From: Hibiscus mutabilis
Taxonomy: Eukaryota > Streptophyta > Magnoliopsida > Malvales > Malvaceae
Direction: 5' to 3'
NCBI GenBank assembly: GCA_019671005.1
Contig: CM033718.1
Coordinates: 62,001-126,000 of the forward strand
Length of the DNA: 64,000 bases
The position numbers and the translations under genes were made by a program. The notes under the pieces are model-generated. The model ran no database searches, was not told the origin of the DNA, and saw only the letters and a program-made list of their open reading frames with translations. Below, piece after piece: positions 59,060 through 64,000 of the stretch. Positions within the stretch are counted from its first letter, which is position 1, and each line of letters starts with the position of its first letter.

Positions 59060-62000
59060 TGAGACTACTGGCACGTGCCTCATTAAAAAACCTCCTTAAA
59101 CCTAGATGGAGGAAAAAGAGTACACGTACTAGTAGCTAAAATGTTCATGACAAACTAATTGAAACCAAACAAGCCACCTAACAAAATCAAATAAAAAAAC
59201 AACACGTCACCATACACTCAAACTAGACCCATATTCCTCTTCCAATCACCCCTCACATGTTGTCGGCAACTCGTGGTTGGCACCGTGCGATTGCCTAGCT
59301 TGCCCAACATCCCTCCTTAGGGTCTCTCAGATCAACATTGGAGGGCGAAGAAAACCCCCCAAAACACCGGCTATCCATCTTAGCCACGGCATCCGCAACA
59401 CAGTTAGCCTCCTAATATATATGTGTAAAGGAGACATTCCAGTCACGATCTAAGAGACTAATGATATGTCCCAGCATCGAACCACTTCTCGATCCAGCTA
59501 ACCCATCTGGAACCAGCTTTGTCGCCACCAAACTATCTAACTCAACTAGGATACCCCTCACTCCCACATCCTAAACATAACGTAACACTTCTAACTCCCC
59601 AAAGCTCAACACCAAGCGTCAAACAAACACCGATAAACTTAGTGAAACCCAACTCTCAAGCACTCTTATCATCACGAATGACGCCCCACAAGACGCATAT
59701 CCCATACGCGCACACCGTGAGCCATCAGAATTGAGCTGGAAAGACCCCAACACTAGAGGAACCCAACATACCTTTACTCTCTCGCCCCGCTACCGCGAGC
59801 TACTCCAGTAATAGCCGCAACAGCCATAATATGACATTCAATCAATCTTCGACTGCCAATGACCGATTCCATGCTGATATATTCTAGATCAAATATTGTT
59901 GCATTCTTATTAAGCCACAGAGACCAAATAATTATGCCAAAAAACCATCACCCAATCACACCCCCATAGCCCAAAGGATAACTTGGAAGATAAGTTATTC
60001 TCTAACCAAACCAAGAACGACTCCTCCATAAAAGCATTCAAGAGTTCAAGTTTGATAACTCTCAACCACACCGTATACGTCATAGGACAATATCGGAACA
60101 AATGATCAAGAGTTTCTGAGGTACCCCGCATGCACCACATCCATCATCTAAGGCCATATGCCGCCCAACTCTCTCAACATTAGTTAACACCATTTCATGA
60201 GCTAATAACCACATAAACGTTTTGATATGAGCTGACCCCTTAAAATTATCGATCAATGACCAAATAGAAATAGCCTCATTCACTTGTAAATTCACCTGAA
60301 CATCGTAAGCTGACTTAACTGTGAACTTCCGATCCTCGGTCCATTTCCAGCTTTGTGATTCTTGCCCAATCAACGGCAATGGAGGCTTGACAGTCGCGAT
60401 ACGAAGCAACACGCTTATTGGCATCAAGTGCTCAAATCTAGGCCACTACATTCCCCGTTATCGGCTATCATTGAACCAACAGAGCATGACCTGACCATCG
60501 ATATGTTTGACGCATTATCAATAAAAGGTTCAACGTCGCTTAACCAAGGGGCAAACCAAAAATCAAATATAGAGCGATTCTCCAAGTTCCAAACCATACT
60601 TTGTCGAAGCTCTTCCCAAACTAAACATAAATCCCTTCCAAAGTCGTGAGCAACCAGGTTGAGTAATAGAACTCAGAAGTGCCTCGCTCAGCTTATACTT
60701 AGTTCACAAGACCCTAACCCAAAGATGATCCCATTGCGTTAGAATGTTGAATCCTATTTTCATAAAGAATGGTGTATTTTGATCATGGAGATTCTTAAAA
60801 CCAAGTCCGCCACTCGTAAATAGAGTACACATGGTCACCCAGTTTACTAAGGGAACGACCCTTCTCATTGTTATGACCCCAAATAAATTTATGAATTAGT
60901 CGTTCAATCTCCTCACATGACCCTTTTAGAATATACGAAGTTTGCATCACATAGGAAGATAATGCTTCCAACAATGATTTTGCTAATGTAATTCGTCCCG
61001 CAAAAGATAAAAATTTCGCCTGCCATCCAAAAAGTCTATCGCGAACCTTTTGTATCAAAAAAATGATAAGTGGTTTCTGTTACTCTTTTGTACAACAACG
61101 GAACACCAAGGTAACGCCCCAATCATCCACCTCAACAAAGCCGAAGCTCTGGCTAAGAAACTGGCGCAAACCCATCTCCATATTCAAGGAAAAATAAATG
61201 TTTGTTTTCGCTACACTCACCTTGTGGCCAGAAGGTTCACAAAACTTAGCAAGGACCCGATCAATACAATATAACTGATCGATTGTCGCCTCTGCAAATA
61301 GAACTATATCATCTGCAAAGAAATGATGGGAGATAACAAACCCTGCTCTAACTAATTTGATAGGTTTCCAATTACCACGGTCAGTTGCAATATTAATCGC
61401 CTGAGCTAAACTCTTCATGCAAAGAACAAATAAGTACAATGAGAGTGGGTCTTCCTGCCTGATATTTCTACTAGGCATGAAAGGGGCCAACAAAGTCCTA
61501 TTCCAATTAACCTACATAGAAACTGAAGTAACACACCGCATAATTAAAGCTCCCAGAGCATCCAAGACCCTAATATCACTCAACGTATCATCAATGAACG
61601 TCCAAAGTCGGAAAAACATCAACACATGGAGCCTTTAAGAGTCCTATCCCAAAAGCTACCTCTTTAATATCCGTATCCAACACCAGATCAAGAAATGTTG
61701 CCAAGGATTGTGCCGCTAGCCTCATAAAATAACCCCGAATATGGTAGGTGTTACTAGCCGCACCACACCTAGCAAAGAGAGCCTTATAAAAATCATATGC
61801 CAACTATTGCAACTCCCCTGGATCACTACACCATTCCCCATTCTCCTTTCGAAGAGCCTTGACCATATTAGTACGACGTTGAGATGGGGCGAAAGCATGG
61901 TAAAACTTTGTGTTGCAGTCTCCCTATAAGGACCAAGTTCAACGAGACTTCTGCATCCATAAATTTTTCTCTTGTGCCAGCACACCCTCGAACTCCTCCC

Positions 62001-63434
62001 GTAAATTCTTTTCCAAATTACCAAGGAAATCTGAGTACTGTCGACACAAAGCCTTCTCTATACCACGAATGTGACACAACAACTCATTCTTTCGCTGGTC
62101 GATGTGCCCAAAAACATTAATCTCCCATGAAGAAACAGATGAAGTGAACTTATCCAAATTCTCCTTGACCCCATCATCTTCATTCCACTTCCTCATAAGA
62201 AAATCCGCAAAATTATGGTGCTTTTGCCAAGCAACAATAAACCAAAAAGGCTTAGTTCCCCCATCAGTAATCTCAGAGTGTAGCGTAACGAGCAAAGGGC
62301 AATGGTCCAAACCTAGTCTCTCCAAATGTTGAACATGTGTACCCAAAAAAGACTCACACCAATCAAAATTAAAAAACATTTATCCAAACGTTGATAAAAC
62401 TTCACGTTAAAAAGCCTACTACAACCCAAAGCCGAGACTGAACCTCTTCTCTGCTTCATTGATCGAATGATAGCGTTAAAATTACACCTAATGGGCCAAG
62501 AGTGGCCAGTACCAGGGTCAAGCCTTTGCAACAGATCCCAAAGTAAATTACGTTTCACCGATGTTGGACTCGCATAAATAGCCGTAAAAATACCCAATTC
62601 GAAGAAGAGACATCCCTAACACAACAATGAACAAACTGGTTTGATATCCTAACAATCTCAGCCTACACAGAGTTATCCCATAAAATCCAAATCTAACCAC
62701 TGAAGCCATGCGCTTCAACATTAAACGAATTCGCAAACCCCTAGACGGCACAGGACACGATCAACGATTCTACCACTCACCATCGGCTCTATCAGAGCAA
62801 CAAATTTCAAACGATAGAGACAAGTAAAATCCTTAAAATATCAATGAAATTCTGGGCTCGCTAGACCCTAACAATTCCAGAAAAAGCAACTAATCATTAA
62901 AATAAATTCAAAGGGCAAGAGAGACCTCACCCGTACCTATTGGTCGATGATTTTCCTTATCATCGTCCAGGTTTGAGTTTAAAGCTGGGTTGGATAGCAA
63001 GTTGTGGTCACTATCAACCGTATCTGTCAAAATGTCCTATGACCCTATGTCTGATCCACCCGGTTCCAAATTACCAGCCTCATTATGCATGGTCCTTGCC
63101 CAGCCTCGATGTTGTTACTCAATGATTGAACTCATTCTGTAAGAATCGGTCGCGACGGTGCACGATAAGATGATTGTTTATTTACCTTAAGACCCTTTTA
63201 GAATATTCCCCGATGCCGCCCTTAGCCAAGACCATATTTCCCTTACCCATAGATTTTCGACCAACAATCCCCTTCTCACATTCATCGCACACCATGACAG
63301 CTATGTGATTACCGGAACCAACGTTGGACTATGAGAAATAGCCGCGGAACTCGTCCCAACCCTCAAGGGAACCACTTTTTCCTAAACCGCCACTGCTTTA
63401 TATCACGGGGCTAAACTTTTGAACCAACCCAACG
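59060..63434 (-). mobile_element. Second degenerate L1-type LINE
   Basis: Minus-strand LINE with ORF2 domains in order: endonuclease (about 62930-62260), reverse transcriptase (about 61950-60790), zf-RVT (about 60430-59910) and RNase H (ending about 59340). Upstream, 63130-63430 gives degenerate ORF1-like minus-strand sequence. The 3' end near 59060 is approximate; no poly-A tail or target duplication was fixed. It is riddled with stops. Its right end meets an LTR-like sequence at about 63435. Confidence 0.8.
59330..62940 (-). pseudogene. LINE ORF2 remnant, second copy
   Basis: The endonuclease begins near FFWNCQGLASPEF and keeps the LIEP and LDHCPLL blocks. The RT middle has VCMKSLAQAIN, then the intact FFADDIVLFAEA catalytic pair and PSGHKVSVAKTNIYFS. 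The zf-RVT part reads WSLIDNFKGSAHIKTFMWLLAHE and DGCGACGVPQKLL. The RNase H end shows ANCVADAVAKMDSR. Stops and frameshifts occur in every segment. Domain order matches the LINE at 32530-44813, in the opposite orientation; the two are related but clearly diverged copies. Confidence 0.8.
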
Positions 63435-64000
63435 TGCGGCCTTAGTCGAGTCCTTAAGACAAACGACTAAGTAAGCCTGAATCTTTAATCCGAAAGATCG
63501 AATTCCGAATGCACCGAAGAACGCAAGAACAAAAGAATAACAACTTAGAGAATTTAGAGTGAATGCGCTCTCTATTACTCAATAATAGATGAAAGAATGG
63601 ATCATTACAACTGAGGTGGGGAGGCCTCTAATTATAGTTGAGTCATCTCTAATCCGACGGTCCCTACTGATTTACATCAATGGCTTAGATACAACTCTAC
63701 CAACTACAAGGCATAATGCCAAGAATATTCCTTAGCTATCCATGGAAAGAATCTCCTATGTTCACATTGAGTGTTCACATAGGTGTGGATGGATAAGCCT
63801 TCTTGGATCTTCTCACGGTTTAGGCTAGTCTGGTGGTCTCTTCAAGCCCAAAGTGTGCCTTAGAACCTCATTGACACCTTGGTGTCACCCCGTGGTGCTA
63901 ATGACTCAGACCTTGGTTCACGGCCCGTTAGCACTACGCAACCCCTTATTTGTAGCACCATGAAACCCAGTAGTCCATTTCTCAGCCTCTTTCTTGCCCA
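63435..64000. mobile_element. Start of another LTR-type element, cut by the window edge
   Basis: The sequence changes character at TGCGGCCTTAGTCGAG (63435), resembling the TG-start of an LTR and the TGTCACGGCCTTAG start of the gypsy LTR at 38207. What follows is G/C-richer, non-coding and unlike the LINE. The right end lies beyond the window, so neither orientation nor class can be confirmed. Confidence 0.45.

Overview
This is a window of plant nuclear DNA from a eudicot. Protein-coding genes have short GT-AG introns, intergenic DNA is very AT-rich, and there are many transposable elements. The repeat landscape and a CYP706-type P450 next to an EXORDIUM-like gene suggest Malvaceae, most probably cotton (Gossypium). 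That assignment rests on memory of family members and is not proven from the sequence.

Genes, left to right: an EXORDIUM/PHI-1-like secreted protein (1188-2204, minus); cytosolic ribosomal protein uS10/RPS20 (6824-7752, plus, three coding exons plus an inferred 5' UTR intron); a complete CYP706-type cytochrome P450 (8011-9690, minus, two exons) followed by a truncated relative (10782-11106, minus); a DUF3475/DUF668 (PSK SIMULATOR-type) protein (25056-26396, plus); the ERECTA-like receptor kinase ERL1 (45351-51152, minus, 27 coding exons, all resolved); and a chloroplast NEET-type 2Fe-2S gene (56445-56869, plus) whose CDGSH ligand motif has been destroyed by a 14-nt deletion. Each gene is transcribed separately, as usual in plants. 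From memory, the Arabidopsis relatives fall into two chromosome-5 blocks: EXL3, the DUF668 gene and NEET near At5g515-517, and ERL1 and RPS20 near At5g622-623. The window therefore looks like a microsynteny mosaic.

The rest is largely transposons. A degenerate plus-strand L1-type LINE (about 32530-44813) has been split inside its RNase H domain by a 6.3-kb minus-strand Ty3/gypsy chromovirus-type element (38207-44473). That element has two LTRs, a CCTTG target duplication, an initiator-tRNA-Met primer site and a polypurine tract. Its reading frames are broken and two catalytic residues are lost. A second degenerate LINE (about 59060-63434, minus) seems to be interrupted at its right end by the start of another LTR element that runs off the window. 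Small non-autonomous DNA elements are common. Several have clear terminal inverted repeats and target duplications: two hAT-type (28228-28721 and 58211-58783, perfect 8-bp duplications), one Tourist/Harbinger-like (55925-56132, TTA), one Mutator-like (17484-18436), and a short element at the P450 breakpoint (11107-11367). tRNA-derived SINE-like repeats also occur.

I found no rRNA genes, no confident tRNA genes, no CRISPR array and no unrecognised multi-gene system. The most interesting points are the broken NEET gene, a duplicated splice acceptor in RPS20 that would create a premature stop, and the nested, mutation-marked retroelements.
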